From Nothopassalora personata (Eukaryota; Ascomycota; Dothideomycetes; Mycosphaerellales; Mycosphaerellaceae): 64,000 nt of DNA. The notes under the pieces are model-generated. The model had not been told where the DNA came from. It made no database searches and saw only the letters and a list, made by a program, of their open reading frames with translations. Positions 10,550-23,762 of this stretch are shown here, in pieces. The stretch spans positions 2,356,001 through 2,420,000 of the forward strand of contig CM066295.1 of the NCBI GenBank assembly GCA_033816765.1, read 5' to 3'. A program made the position numbers and the translations under genes. Positions within the stretch are counted from its first letter, which is position 1; each line of letters opens with the position of its first letter.

Positions 10550-13500
10550 GCTATAGAGTCTAAACGCGACGATAGTAGCGCTACGCCTACGGCTCCCCTA
10601 AGCCCTAGGGCCTAGTAATAAGCGAGGCGTACAGCCTTAGTCGTAAGGAGGGATGCCCTTCGGGTAGAGGTTAAGGAGAAGGAGATATAGAGGGAGATTA
10701 AATAGTTAGAGATCTTACGGGACGTAAGCGTACCGCCGGCGGACCCTTAGGGCGAATCTGGCGGAGAACCATCCCCTACTCCCCCTCCCCCTCCTCTATC
10801 TATAGTAACTAACGATAATATCGTAGCTCGAGGCGCGGTCGCATCGCATGCGACACGTTTACGTCTTAAAGAACCTACGCCTTTTAGAGGGGACTCGATT
10901 AAGAAAGCACGGGTATTCCTAAGGGAGCTCTCTCCTATCTTTACCCTCTTAGGCGGCACGTATGCGACGAACGAGTTAAAGGTCCTATATAGGGTTATAT
11001 ACCTAAGCGGAGAGGTAAGTGAGCGATAGTACGCTAACTATAGCGTCCTTAACCTTAAAGGGTATATATACTAGGACTTTAAGGAGTTCTGTCGAGACGT
11101 ATACGGTAACCCTATAAACCGCGTACTTAACGTAATGTTAGAGTACGAGGCGGTAAAATAGAAGAACAACTAGATAGTACGTTAGTTTACGACTAAGCTA
11201 GATGTTATAGAGGATCAGTTAGGGGACTATACGAAGGCGCAACGCGTGCGACACATGCTCGCTAAGCTTACGCCTAGCCTACGGTCCGTAATCGTTAAGT
11301 TTTATAATATCCTAATAACTAGAGAGGAACTAGTAATCCTAGCTTCGCGTATTAAAAGCACGGAGCGTAGTAGCGGAGGGCACGACCGCGGGTAGTATAG
11401 TCGCCGTAGGCGAGAGACTAAGGGCGACTAAGGGCGAAGCGATCGTAGCTCGAAGTAGCAGAAGCATAGTTAGGCGTCGCGCGACCCGGGTACGAGTTAC
11501 TAGCGGGACGCCGGCGGATCGTCTATAACCTTCGATAGGACTAAAGCGGAGTGCTATAGATACTATAAGAAGGGTTACATTAAGACGGATTGCCCGAATA
11601 GGCACCTATAGAAGGACCGTAACGCGTAAGCGGTTCGTAGGGTAGACGCTACGAAGGCTCTAAATAAGAAGGGTAGCGACTAGGGAAAAGGTAGAGGACT
11701 AGAAGTGGGTTACTCCTAAGTCCGAGTTTTCCTAAAGTCGACCCTTTAAGGCGAGTAGATGCGTATCTAGCGCGTCACTTGCGAGGCGCAGTCGAGACTC
11801 GTAAGGGCTTTCGCGAGGCTACGTTTCTCCTAGATAACTATACGGATCTTAGCCTAGTATCGTATAAGTATGTACTCCGACATTAAATATAACCTATTAA
11901 TAGGGTAAGGCTACCGAAGTTAGAGTCGTATACGTATAACCTAGGGTATTGCTACGGCACCTTTACGGTTCGGCTACGACTCGCTAATAACGCGGGAGTA
12001 GAGCGCGTAAGTGACGCTATCTACTACGCGGTGCCTATAGGTAGGCCATCGGTAATTTTAGGTAGACCCTAGAGGCACCGCAATCGGATCGTAAAGAGCG
12101 ATTATAAGGACTAGTAGTACTACGGTATAGAGACGCCTACGATTTAGTAGCGTAACGCACGCGAGTTCCTTAGGGATCTCGAGAGCTTAAAGTAGGTTTA
12201 TACGATAAGTGTTCGGGCTATTACTATAGTAGTACCCGAACGAGAGGGCCCCTCGTAGCCTAAAGAATTTGTAGACTTCCGAGATGTATACGTACCTAAT
12301 AAGTAGGCGAAGCGTAAGATGCCCGACGGGGTTAAGCATGCGATTAATCTCGTTAAAGGAAAGAAACCCCCTTTTAAGCCGCTGTACTACTAGTCCTTAA
12401 CTAAGTTAGAGGCCTTAAAGGAGTACCTTACGTAAGCAATGGAGAAGGGGTAGATTAGGCGGTCCGTAAGCGAGGCGGGTACGCCAATCTTATTCGTACT
12501 AAAGAAAGACGGTACCCTTAGGCTCTATGTAGACTATAGAGGCTTAAATAAGATTATAGTAAAGGACCGATACCCCCTGCCCCTAATTAGCGAGACGCTA
12601 GATAGGCTATTAGGTTCTAGGTTCTTTACTATAATCAATTTAAAGGACGCCTACTATCGTATCCCTATTAAGCGAGGCGATAAGTAGAAGACTACGTTTC
12701 GTACGCGATACGGATACTACGAGTACCTAGTAATGCCGTTCGGGTTAACTAACGTACTAGTAACCTTTTAAGGGTATATTAATAAGGCGCTAACCGGCTT
12801 AGTTAATAACATTTACGTAGTCTACCTAGATAATATCCTTATCTATAGCGAGACGCGTGAGGCACACGTGCGAGCCGTACGCGAAGTGCTTACGAGGCTA
12901 CGGAAGTTTACTCTATTCGTAAACCCTAAGAAGTGTCGCTTCTTCTAGGGGAATGCCAAGTTCCTAGGATTTATCGTAAGCGTCGTAGGCGTATTAATAG
13001 ATAGGAGTAGGGTAGCCGCAATCGAGGAATAGCCTACGCCTACGAGTTTTTATAAGGTTTAATCCTTCCTAGGATTCTATAACTTCTATAGGCGCTTTAT
13101 CGAAGGGTACTCGAGGATAGCAAAGCTATTAATAGACCTACTAAAGGGATGTAAGAATAGTAAGAAGCAAGGGCCTCTTATATAGTCCGCTTACGAGGAG
13201 TAAGCGTTCTAAGGGCTAAAAGCTAGGTTCCTCGGAGCACCTATCCTAAGGCACTTCGATCCTTCGTTACGTACGAGGGTTAAGACGGATGCCTTAGGTT
13301 TTGCGATTATAGGCATTATCTCTTAGCTATTTAGGACTAAGTAGTATCTAATTGCCTCCTATTTATATAAGATAATACTAGCCGAGTGTAACTACGAGAC
13401 GCACGATTAGGAGCTACTTATAGTAGTTAAGGCTTTTAAGCATTAGAGGCTATACTTAGAGGGCGCTACGCATGCGGTGCGAGTACTAGTCGACTACGCT

Positions 13501-15340
13501 AACCTATAGGGCTTTATAATAGTAAAGTAGCTAAATAGGCGGTAAGCTCGATAGGCTACGTTCCTATAGTCTTTTGATTTTATAGTAGAGCATCGGCCGG
13601 GTAAGACTAACCTAGCCGACGCGCCTTCGAGACGTAGTAACTACGTAGCTATAACGTAATAAACTTCTAACTTGCTACCTACCTTATAAAGTAAGCTATC
13701 TTTCTAGAAGGAGTCTCTAGAAGGGACAAGCGAGCCGACGGTAAAGCGCGCGCTTACTACCTACGAGGCGATGTAGGGCGACATAGGCGCGGTAATAGTA
13801 GTACGGAGAGGTGACCTTCCCTATTAAGATAAGCCGTCGTTACTAGTAGCAGTGTACGCTACAGTAATATAGGGTTAAGCTTATAGCTCGACGGGTAAGT
13901 TAATCCTACTCTTAATAAAGATCGCGTAGTAGTAAGACGACTAGTATATCGTATGCTTAGCGTAGGCGCTAAGCGCGAGGGACGCTAAGGGATAGTATAT
14001 AAAGGATAACCTTATATACTACGGAGACGCGATCGTAGTACCTAGGGATTACGCAATTAGGTCGTATCTAATTCGCATGTACTACGACGACGTCCTCGCG
14101 GGTTACTTTAGAAGGACCAAGACTAAAGAGCTGTTACGACGTAATTATTAGTAGGACTCACTTAGTACGGACGTGAAGCAATACGTCCAAGCCTATAGAA
14201 CCTGCTAGGGTTCGAAGGCTAAACGCTATCGACCCTATAGTAGGCTATAACCGCTTCCTAGACCGGAGCGGCCGTAGTAGGAAATTACTATGGATTTTAT
14301 TACGGACCTACCTCTAAGTACGCGAGCCGGTTACGTATATAATGCGATCCTAGTAATAGTCGATCGCTACTTAAAAATGAGCTTATACATCCCGACGACG
14401 AAGACTTACATAGCCGTAGAGCTTACGAGGCTCCTACGAGACGAAGTCGTGCGACACTATAGTGTCCCGTTAGGCATAGTAAGCGACCGAGGTCCGGTCT
14501 TTACTAGTTAGTTTTAGAGTAACTTCTACTTCGAGGCGCGTGTAAAGCGTAAGCTATCCACGGCCTTTTACCCTTAGATAGACGGCTAAACTAAGAGGGT
14601 AAACTAAACCCTGGAACAATATCTTCGTTATTACTGTAGTAATAATTAAACTAAGTAGGCTAAGTAGCTTACAGTTGCTAAATTCGTAGCTAACAATAGC
14701 ATCTACCTAATACTACGAATAAGTCCGTTCGAGATAGCGTACGGTTAGCGACCTAAGATTACCCCTACACTAACTAGATCTCGAGACGAGACCTAGGGGG
14801 GGGGAGTACTAGCAGCGGTAACAGCTACGAGTCGTATGCGAGAACTACGCGCTATACTCGAGGAGCGATAGAAGGCTATAGTAGAAAGCTAGGCTCGCTA
14901 CTATAATAAGACCTACTAAGCTAAGACCTACCGCGTAGGTAACTTAGTCCTATTATTAACGAAGAACCTTAAGTTAGTAGTGCTAAAGAAGAAGATAGGT
15001 CCGAAGTTTATCGGCCTATACCGCATTACGGACGCTGTCGGTTCGTAGGCGTACCGCCTAGCGCTACTAGCCGACTTAAGGCTCTATAACGTCTTCTATA
15101 TCTCTCTCCTCGAGCCATATATCGGTAGCGATAAGGATAGACCCGTACCCCCTCTAGCTAATAAGGACGGAGAGTATAAGGTAGAGGTAGTGCTAGATAG
15201 GCGTAAGCGTAAGGGTAAGCTATAGTATCTAGTCTAGTAGAAGGACTAGCTAGAGGAGTATAATAGCTAGAAACCGGCAGAGGGCCTCGCGAATGCGGAT
15301 CGTATAGTAGCCGACTATAAGGCGTTAAGGAGAAGTAAAT
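10550..15340 (+). pseudogene. A1 gag-pol, RIP-broken
   Basis: Collinear with A0 gag-pol: gag with a CCHC-region remnant near 11560, the GGGAAAA heptamer near 11690, RT near 12500-12850, RNase H near 13280-13500 including the VLVDYANL block that A0 lacks, integrase 14040-14800 and chromodomain 15170-15330. Stops throughout. From about 13170 to 13370 the sequence is a clearly different variant from A0/A2, more than RIP alone would cause. The G run near 14796 is G9 followed by a single A, which keeps the integrase C-terminus in frame, unlike A0. Confidence 0.85.
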
Positions 15341-15484
15341 AAGACTAGCATAGGAGTACTAGAGTATAAACAAAACTTTTCTTAACTATAAATAAAATAA
15401 AAGCTAAAGAGTAGCGCGCCTACTAGGGGCTACGTAGAGTAGTAGTAGGCGAGGAGCCCGCGAGCAGCGTATAAGGCGAGCGCC

Positions 15485-17213
15485 TTAGTTGTCATTACGT
15501 AGTAACTTAGGTAGGAATGCCTAGTCGGCGGCGGTAGTATTAATGTTCTACGCCTATAGGAACTAGGACTACGGTTAGTAGGGTATACGTATACGAGGAA
15601 CATACAACTCACGGCGCGGCCGAGTTCGAATAGCCTATTAAGGGCGCGGTTCTACTCCTACTAGAGCGCAAGGGCTTCGGCGGAGGGGGCGGCGGTAGTA
15701 GTAGCGGCGGTAGTAGTAGCGGCGGTAGAAGTACGTATACGGGTCTCCCCGGCACGCTTATACTTATAGGCATTAAACTACCTAATAGCCTATAGAAAGG
15801 GTTAGCCGAAGTATAGGAGACGTACTAGAGCCCTCCCCCGCGAGTAGTAGTCGACTCGCACGAGCGAAGTAGCGACTTACCTCCGTAATGTCGTTACCTA
15901 GCTAGGTATATAGGCGGATCTACTCTACTAGCTCCTACTACTAGAGGTCTATATTGATTGATTGATTATTCCATTAACGTGCTATTTGAGTCAAAGACTA
16001 TGCAACACGGGTCTCGAGAACGAGACCAAAATTTGAGAGAAGGAGAAAAGCCCCGTCGTACCCCGGACGTAAAAACTCCTTAAAAGATGCGAGCAACGCT
16101 CGCTATTCGAACCGTAAATCGAATATATTGCGGCGTAGTACGCGCGTACCCGGTAGTCGTGTCTTGTCGAGAATTGCGGTTTGTCGCCTTGCCCCGGGCG
16201 AGACAAGTTTTGCGCCCGTGTCTCGTTCTTGTTTTAAAAAGCCAAGCCGGCCGTACCCGTACGCACCGAGCAAAATCCCAAGAAACACCCGTTGCCTCTG
16301 TTTCAATCCAGTCGCGTTCTCCGGTCTCGAGTGTAGCTCCTCGGTCGCAGTGGCCTCGCTGTCGTCCCCCCCTCGGCCTCTCTTGGTTCCAGCCGTGCAG
16401 TATACGTGGTTTGCGCCCCTAAACGCCTCTCTTGGTTCCAGCCGGCAGTTTACGTGGTTTGCCGGGACGACAGGTAGACAGCGCCTTCGTTGTTCGAGCG
16501 ACGTGTACGCTATGTACGTCGCTTTCCCTTCTCGCAGTTCCGGAGTTCTTGTTTGTAGATTTTGAGCGTATCTCGTTCGTTCGGTTCGTCCGACCTGTCT
16601 TTTCTTGTTTCGAGTCGAGTAGGCTTGTATTTTTCGAGAGAGAGAGTCTTAGTTTCTCTTCGTCGTAACGAAGATACTTACGTCGTCCGCCGCGTGAAGG
16701 CGCTCTCTATAGGACGACACTAGAGGTCTATAGGCGCCTAGCCTATTATAGCCGTAAGGAAGTCGCGCTAGGAGCGCGCGGCGCGTAGGCGGCTTACTAG
16801 CGAGGCGATAGCGTAGCTAGTATTAGGCACGTACTAGTATCTATTACGCCTATAGCGGCTATACTTCTTTAGGAGCTCGCCGGTAGTAACACTATTATAG
16901 TTATCGGCTTCGTCTAGTAAGTGGTTAGTATACGAATCGTAGGCGGCGTGCGTAGAGACTTACCCCTAACGAAGTATAGGAGGCACCGTATATATATATT
17001 AATCCTCTACGAGAGCTTAGTAGCGGGCGAGGGCGTCGGTAGCTACGAGGGTAATGCTAGTCGCTTCCGACTACTAGGCGTTCTAGGTACGTTACGCACT
17101 AGAGCCGCCTAGCGACGCTCGTCTTCTAAGGGGCTAGTAGTACTATCGCTACTAGTACTACTAGAAGAGGCGGAGCGGCTAGAGAATAGCGGCGAGGAGG
17201 GCACGTCGGACAT
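15485..17213 (-). pseudogene. Antisense accessory gene of family A, A1 copy, RIPed and split by SINE-like insertion
   Basis: Runs from ATG (17213) to TAA (15485-15487) opposite to pol. It follows the four-exon structure described for A3, with GTAAGT donors, and a GTGAGT donor for intron 3 near 15605. Exon 2 is interrupted by the 765-bp insertion at 15954-16718. Gln codons have become TAG. Not functional. Confidence 0.75.
15954..16718 (-). mobile_element. SINE-like / non-LTR insertion with 14-bp target duplication
   Basis: A 765-bp segment absent from A0, A2 and A3 is flanked by the direct repeat ACTAGAGGTCTATA at 15940-15953 and 16719-16732. A 14-bp duplication is too long for LTR integrases and fits target-primed reverse transcription. 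On the minus strand the segment ends in a short repeat tail (AATCAATCAATCAA), typical of SINE/LINE 3' ends. Base use differs sharply from its surroundings: CA, TG, CAG and TGG are common, so it escaped RIP or arrived afterwards. It contains a ~50-bp imperfect tandem repeat (CCTCTCTTGGTTCCAGCCG...) near 16375-16470 and GGTTCGAAT-like sequence resembling a pol III box B. No convincing ORF. Confidence 0.65.
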
Positions 17214-17517
17214 AATAATAATAATAATGATGCTAGCGAGGCGCTTACAATAAGGGTACGGTACGGGTACGTAGTAGTAGTATAACGGTAGTAGTACGCT
17301 AGGGAACGTACTAAGAAAGGGCTAGGTTAGGTTAGAGTTTTATACCCCTAACTAGCTACGTCGGTATAGTAACTAAGCCTTACTTACCTACACCTATATA
17401 ACGATACGTACGTAACCCGTATATAGGCCGTATAGCAACTATAGGTCTAGAAGTACGTAGGAACCTCTACGTAGTAACTAGCGAGCTAAGGACAGCTCGC
17501 ACGGGAGAGGAGGCAAT

Positions 17518-17713
17518 TATAAGGGGTAGCCTAGTAGCTAACCCTTATATATAGCCTCATATGTAACATACGGTCGCGACCGGCTACTAAGCCGCACGTA
17601 ACACGTATACGTATACCTTACGACGCGCGATGCGTCTTAAATAAAAGGTAAGAATTAGTTTATCTACGACTAGTAGGTCGTGGGCGTGCTATACATTACG
17701 ACATCCCTTAATA
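17518..17713 (+). repeat. A1 3' LTR (RIPed)
   Basis: Begins TATAAGGGG after the polypurine-type GGAGGCAAT and ends CCCTTAATA, followed by GCGGT (17714-17718), whose reverse complement ACCGC (40494-40498) flanks A2. Confidence 0.9.
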
Positions 17714-20350
17714 GCGGTTTAGCGACCTAATAGACTAGTATCCGCCTCGGGCATCTATTAAGAAGGATAATTTCTAGGGTAGGTTTAAGCGCAATTACGA
17801 AACTACTATCCGGCGCGTAGTTATAAGACCACCTAGGTAGCTTACTAATAAGGCACGTTTTAGGAAGGCGTTCTTATTAGAGTTCTTAAGGTTTAACGCC
17901 TACTCGATATTAGGGAGTCGGGAATATCTTAAGGAGATTATTAGGGCGTAATAAGGTAAGAGGCCCGAAGAATAGGATATAAAGGAATTTATCCGCCTAT
18001 TTATATCCTTAAGTGACCTAATTAAACCTAAGGATTTAGATAATAGCTCCCGGAGTCGCCTCCTCCTTTAGGGATTGCTAGAGGTAGTCGCGAAAGCGGT
18101 CTATAAGGCTTACGGGCTTTACCTAAAGTAACCTAAGAAGTTTAGGGACTTTTAGAGGATCCTCGATAAAGCTACTAGTATCGTAGATAGTAAGGAGGGA
18201 TAGAAAGCTATATATATAGATTTCCCTCTTACTTTACCTTAGCTATACCGCTTAGTCGTAAAGTAAATGCCGCGCCTTAAGCCTAAGATTAACACGCTTA
18301 AGAAGGCTACCTCTAGGACTGTTATCAATAATAACCTAATCTAGAAGGTAGCTAAAATAAGCATACGTATATACTAGCGCGGTCGCGTCGCGGACGCGGG
18401 TTCCTTCTACCCGAGCGAGAATTAACGCTCTATATAACCGGAGAGGCACGACCTAGATACTAAGCTATAGGTTTACGTAATATAGCGTCCCCTATCCTAG
18501 AATCGCGAACAGTCTAAAGCGATAGATGGTTATTGCTATAACTGTAGTAGTTCGAAGCACTAGGCTAGTAATTATACAGCGATAAGGTCCTTAATATCCC
18601 GGGGCTACGTATACCTCGCCCCGAATAACTAGTAGTATCTAGGGAAAGAAGGCGATCCGCGTCCTACTAAGTTTAACTTTCGGAGGGACTATAGTAAACC
18701 GAAACTGCTCTATATACTCCCTCTACTCGAAGAACATTATAGGCCGATTAAGTTTAACAACTAGTATGAGATCCCCGTACTACGTAAGTAATAGATAGGT
18801 AGGGACTATACTAGGGTAATAAAGGTCACGCCTCCTAATTATGCTAAGCCCCCTCCTAACTTTAGGCATTTAATAGAATATAGCCCTTAGGACGCACGGT
18901 CTAGCTAAACGGAGAAGGCTACTAGTACATATTAGGTCTTATTCGGAGAAAGTAAAGCGGAGTAGGCGATCGACTTAGGCGAGCTTAACGAGGTATCTAC
19001 CTACCCTATATAGTCTAATAAAGTAAAAGGGAAGGTACCCGTAGGTATTCTAAAGAATCCGTACCCGAGGACCCGGTCCTTAGCCTAGGATCTACGAGCC
19101 TGAGCTAAGGCTACTAAGAAAGTTCGCCTTTAATTAGAATAGGAGATCCGGTAAGCTAAGATTAACTAGTAGGAGGTTAAAATAATTAACGAAGTTAATG
19201 CTTAAATAAGCGAAACTTAATTATTAGCTAAATCCGGGGTAACCCTAGGAAGGGGAAATAATGCCTAAGTAAATAAACTAGGGAACAATGCTAGTAAAGG
19301 ACTGCTTAAGGATATGCCTATTAGTCCTATAAACGCCCCCTTTGTATAAAGGAAGCGTATATAGAATGCTAAGACTATAAGAATTAATAACTACGTCCGA
19401 CAATATAGTTTAGCTAGTAATAGCCCGGTTATAAAGGAAGAGGGTATTATCTACTAGATTAATTAGATCCTCTAGACGACGTTTCCTAATGTAAATGCCT
19501 AGGATTAGTTTCGATATAGTCGCTAGTTCGAGGCTACCCTCCTCGGTTACGTTACTAATACCCCCGCTCTTTAGGAGAAGCTCGCTATAGTACGACGCCT
19601 TATAGGAAAGGACTCTAAGGTTCGCACTAGATAAGTAGTTACCTATAAAGATAAGCCTAAGTATAATAAGGAGGTCTTCCGCGAAGATATTTAGGCCTAG
19701 TATATTGGAGTGTATTTAACTATACTTTACTCTAAGGGTACGGTCCCTACTACTAAGCTATATAAGGACGTTAAGAAAATCGGGCTCTCTAGTGTCCTTA
19801 ATAACTTTACTATAGTCCCTAGTCCTTAGGTAGTAGCGGAATTTAGGATAAATAAGAACTAGATTAGGTGCCTAATTAATAAGGGTTCCGAGGTAAATAT
19901 TATCGGCTAGAGGAACGCTTATAGGTTTAGGTTACTAGTAATATCGAGTACTTAGCTTACCTTTCGAGGTACTAGAGGGCGGGCCTAGTTTAAAGGTATT
20001 ATAGGCAATTTAGATATTTAGGTGTTTAGGGTTTACTACTAGGTAGACATGTTTATCTCCTCGGAACTAAACTCACTAATAATCCTAGGACGACCGTAGG
20101 CCCGTAAGGTACGGCTTACTACCCGTAACTGCGATAATAGTCTATAGGAGGGGACTATTGCTAGCCGTAAAGGTAAAAGTGTTATGTTTACTACCCTAGT
20201 TAGCTCGGACAGGTATAAGACCCTTTAAGAACTATTAAAAGCGTCGGGAAATAGAAGGGTAGGTTAATTTACGGCGCTTAACCTACCGGTAACTTACTAA
20301 AGCCGGATTTAACAAAATTAGTAAGGTTCTCGTACTATCTCGGAGAAACC
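17714..20350 (+). pseudogene. Family B gag-protease, B2 copy, RIP-broken, N-terminus elsewhere
   Basis: The forward frame shows a gag body, the zinc knuckle C-x2-C-x4-H-x4-C at about 18535-18576 and a retropepsin-like segment (IRCLIN-GSEVNIIG) near 19860-19910, then LGRP near 20090. In-frame TAG/TAA codons are abundant. The first ~120 codons are at 40499-40860 on the other strand because of the inversion. Confidence 0.7.
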
Positions 20351-20360
20351 TCGGACTTTA

Positions 20361-20386
20361 ATTTACCGGTCCCGGGACCGGTAAAT
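20361..20386. repeat. 26-bp perfect palindrome between protease and RT of B2
   Basis: Identical palindrome to 1319-1344 and 5150-5175; same place relative to pol as in B1. Confidence 0.8.
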
Positions 20387-20419
20387 AGCTATAGTAAGGA
20401 AAACGGATACGACTACGAT

Positions 20420-23400
20420 ACGACGTATCTATAGGAAGACACGACGTATCTATAGGAACCCGGTAAGGCTCTAACGCCTAGTAACCATTTAACTTACTTA
20501 TTAGAATTGCCTAGGAGTACTAGAACAAAGGAACGAGTTATAGAAATTGGAATAGGCGCGTTTAAGGGAGATTCTATTACTAACGTTTATTTAGTTTAAG
20601 GGGATTAGCCCTCCGAGATCTTAAGGCAATCTACATTAAATGCTTAGGCACGGAAGCAATAAGTAGGCTAACATATAGCTAACATTAGGATGCCGTAGGT
20701 CTTTACGATGTATAAGCGTAAGGCGGATAAGAAGAAGCTAGTAGACGCGAGTGTTTACGAGCGCCTAGAATTACGAGTTAAGGGAGATATAGAATGGAAG
20801 CGTAGGGCGCTATACCTAGAGTCTAAGATGCCTAAATGATAAGGTCCGTTTAACGGGAAGTACTTAACTAAGAAATTCTTAAGTATTAAGCGAGGTAGCC
20901 GGATTACTCTAGAACGGCTTACCTTAATTAAGGTTAGTATTAAGCTATTACTAATAGAAAGGGCCTTATTCGATACGATGCTCTATAACCGGGAGGCAGT
21001 CCTCGCTTAGGATTTTAGTTATATAAGGCAAATTAGGCACGATGTTATGCTACCTTAGAAGATTAATACGGTCTCTTATAAGCTATAGTAGGCACGCCCT
21101 ATCCGGTTGCACCTAAGTCTTAGGGTAGTTATTAAACGCATAATTAGGGCCCGGATTAAGAATAACATCCTAGAATACTTATAGGGGGTATATTCTAATA
21201 GGTAGTTCCTAGTTGTAAAGAAAGTTAATACCTCTAGAAGCGATATGCTATATCGGTTAATTAACTTAGCTATACTCCTAAATAAGGTTACTATACGCGA
21301 TACTAACATTCTACCGGACACGGATAGCTTCTTAGAGGATTTTACCGGGTACCGAGTCGCTTTACTTATAGACCTGTTCTTAGGTTATAATTAGATTACT
21401 TTAGATAAGTCCTACCGGGACTTAATAGCCTGTATAACCCCTCTTAGCCTAGTACGTAACACGACTCTACCTTAAGGAGCTACTAATTCAGTTACTTGGT
21501 TCGTACGTACGGTAATAAAGATTCTACTTAATTATATCTCGCATCGAGCGAAGCCGTTCCTCGATAACATCGGTATTAAGGGACTAACTAAGGACTATAG
21601 GAATGTAGAAGTAGAGCCTAGGTTAAGGAAATAGGTCGTTAAGCACATTGTTTCCCTAGATCTAGTTCTTACTAACTTAGAAAGAGCTAGTACGGTAGTT
21701 ACTAGAGGTAAATCCTAATAGTTATACGAAAAGCTTAAGATCGTTAGGTACGTTACTAGCCCGGATAGTCGCTATCCTAACCTAATGGTTATAGCTAAGA
21801 TCCTAGATTAGCCTACGCCTACCTTATTAAGGAGGTCCGTACCTATATAAGGCTATATATGTACTTCCGGATATAGATCCCCTAGTTTATTATTATCGCT
21901 CGACTAATGTATAAGCTACTAAAGAAGGACGCCGAGTTCACCTAGATAGGAAATGAGCAGTTCTCGAAAGAAGAGGTTACTAGATATCTTATATAGGCTC
22001 TAGCCTTAGTTACCCTCTACTACTTGCCTAGTGCTAGGTCTATCTTTATCTTAGTTAATGCTAGCGGCACTAGATAGGGATATATCGTTTCTTAAGAATT
22101 AATAGACAGTACCCGACGGCGTCACCCGGTACGGTATAAGAGTAGAATCTAGAACGCGTTAGAATCTAGATATAATGCTAGTAAGCGGGAATGCCTTAGG
22201 GTCCTTAAGGGGCTTAAGAAGATCTAGAGATATGTTACTAGCGTTAATTTTATCCTTAAGATTAATGCTAAGACACTTATATAGTAGCTTAACCGGCCGG
22301 CTTTGGACCTACCTAACTCGGTAATAGCCCGGTAGGTCGTATAGATTAGGCTATTTACGTTCGAAGTAAAGTACGTTACGGGGACTAGGCACACTAGCCT
22401 AGATGCCCTATCTCGTAGGCCTCTACACCTTAGGAACCTAGAGAAGCTAACGAAGACGAAGTCGACCGGATAATTAATAATAAGCTATTCGGGTACCCGG
22501 AGCCGGTCGATACCTATCTAGTTAAAATCTAGAAAACACGACATCTCGGGGACTAATACTCTAAAAGCTCTTAGTAGCTTGCTTAGGTTATAGAAACTAG
22601 GACCCGGCCCGATAGTATTACCCGTACTAAGTACCGGCGGCTAGTAAAGAAGAGCATTAACTTCTTTATCCGGGATTAGTTGCTATTCTTCTAGAAGCGC
22701 CGAGGAGCACTATTATAACTTGTAATTAACGATAATAAGGCTTAGAAGGAGATCGTTATAGAGTGCTATAAGAGACACGGTTACCGTAGCGCTAAGGTCG
22801 TGTATAACCTTATTTCCGATCGGTATTACTAGGACGGGTACTTCGCCGATGTCTCTACGTAGGTTCGAAGTTATACTCCTTATAGGTTTCGCGAAGGTAA
22901 CTAGCGCGCTAGTAAGCTTCACTTATCGAGCCCTTAGGTCATTAGTAAGAAGTAGTACTCGGACCCCGTCTAGGTATATAAAAACGGATACCTCCTAGTT
23001 ACGCGCGAAGCACTTAGTAACTAGATCGAGGCTAGAGTAACGAGGGCACCTCCTAGCTCTAAGACGGTTACTAAGTTTCTATACGAAGATATCTTCTATA
23101 GGCACGGCTACTATACTAAAATTGTGCTTAATAACGCTACGGTTTATACGGCTAAGGTTAAGCGGTTACTCGTAGGACTTAGTATTCGAAGGATCCGAAT
23201 ATTACCGTACTATCCGTAGTCTAATGCTCCGGTCGAGGTTAGGTACCGTCCGATTCTTATAGCGTTAGTAAAGCTTATAAGGAACATATACCGCGGATAG
23301 GAGTAATAGGTACCCGCTATATTATAGGCTAATAGGACTACGACCTATCGTACTACTAGAATAACGCTAGCTTAGGTCCTATATAGCTATCGCACGATTC

Positions 23401-23562
23401 TACCAATTGAGGTTAAGTACCCGACGTAGGCGAATTATTAATAGGGATCGGTTAGGACGACTAAGGACCTACTTACAATACGTGCGCGTTAACTCTAGGC
23501 TCGAGACCTTAGTTTAGAAGAGCTACATGCTCGAAGGAAGCGGCTAAGAGAACTTAGTAAGG
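20420..23562 (+). pseudogene. Family B pol (RT-RNase H-integrase), B2 copy, RIP-broken and split by A0
   Basis: RT: FLVVKKVNTSRSDMLYRLIN near 21205-21260, NKVTIRDTN, IDLFLGYN near 21370, and GATNSVTW near 21475. RNase H near 21870-22400. Integrase near 22500-23560: the DDE core gives way to ...SNAPVEV-RP...LI (about 23220-23280), and the C-terminal part lies after A0 (30427-30900). The gene is full of RIP stops and was already dead when A0 inserted. Confidence 0.75.
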
Positions 23563-23759
23563 TGTAAGGGGCAGCCCAGTGGCTAACCCCTACATGTGGC
23601 CTTGCATGTGACATGCGGTCGCGACCGGCTGCCAAGCCGCACGTGACACGCATGAGTACACCTTGCGACGCGCGATGCGTCTTGAACAAAAGGCAAGAAT
23701 TAGTTCATCTACGACTGGCAGGTCGTGGGCGTGCTATACATTGCGACATCCCCTTAACA
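23563..23759 (+). repeat. A0 5' LTR
   Basis: TGTAAGGGG...CCCCTTAACA, 197 bp, terminal inverted repeat, matched base for base by 30225-30421 as far as I can read. By analogy with Tf1 the transcript would start at about 23695 (AAGAATTAG). Confidence 0.97.
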
Positions 23760-23762
23760 GTT

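Larger units (their letters stand above)
10321..17713 (+). mobile_element. Family A Ty3/gypsy chromovirus copy A1, heavily RIPed
   Basis: LTRs at 10321-10515 and 17518-17713 flank gag, pol with chromodomain and the antisense gene, collinear with A0. CpA to TpA changes are dense; for example A0 TACCACCAGTCC is TACTACTAGTCC here. It has a single 99-bp unit at the gag-pol junction, carries a 765-bp SINE-like insertion (15954-16718), and retains the 66 bp of RNase H and the intron-3 region missing from A0. Its flanking 5-bp sequences differ: TTACC left, GCGGT right. That is abnormal for one insertion and is explained by the inversion with A2. Confidence 0.92.
17714..23562 (+). mobile_element. Family B copy B2, left part (gag to integrase)
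   Basis: Starts within gag immediately after A1's 3' LTR and runs to the A0 insertion point, where TAAGG (23558-23562) is duplicated at 30422-30426. It then continues at 30427. It is the reverse complement of B1 sequence upstream of about 7820. Its missing gag start and 5' LTR are the minus-strand piece B3 at 40494-41479, as the shared GCGGT target duplication shows. Confidence 0.88.

Noticed and set aside
16087..16668. Overlapping plus- and minus-strand ORFs of 60-145 aa in the SINE-like insertion
   Set aside because: They overlap one another on both strands, lack recognisable domains, and arise because this segment escaped RIP and so has few stops.
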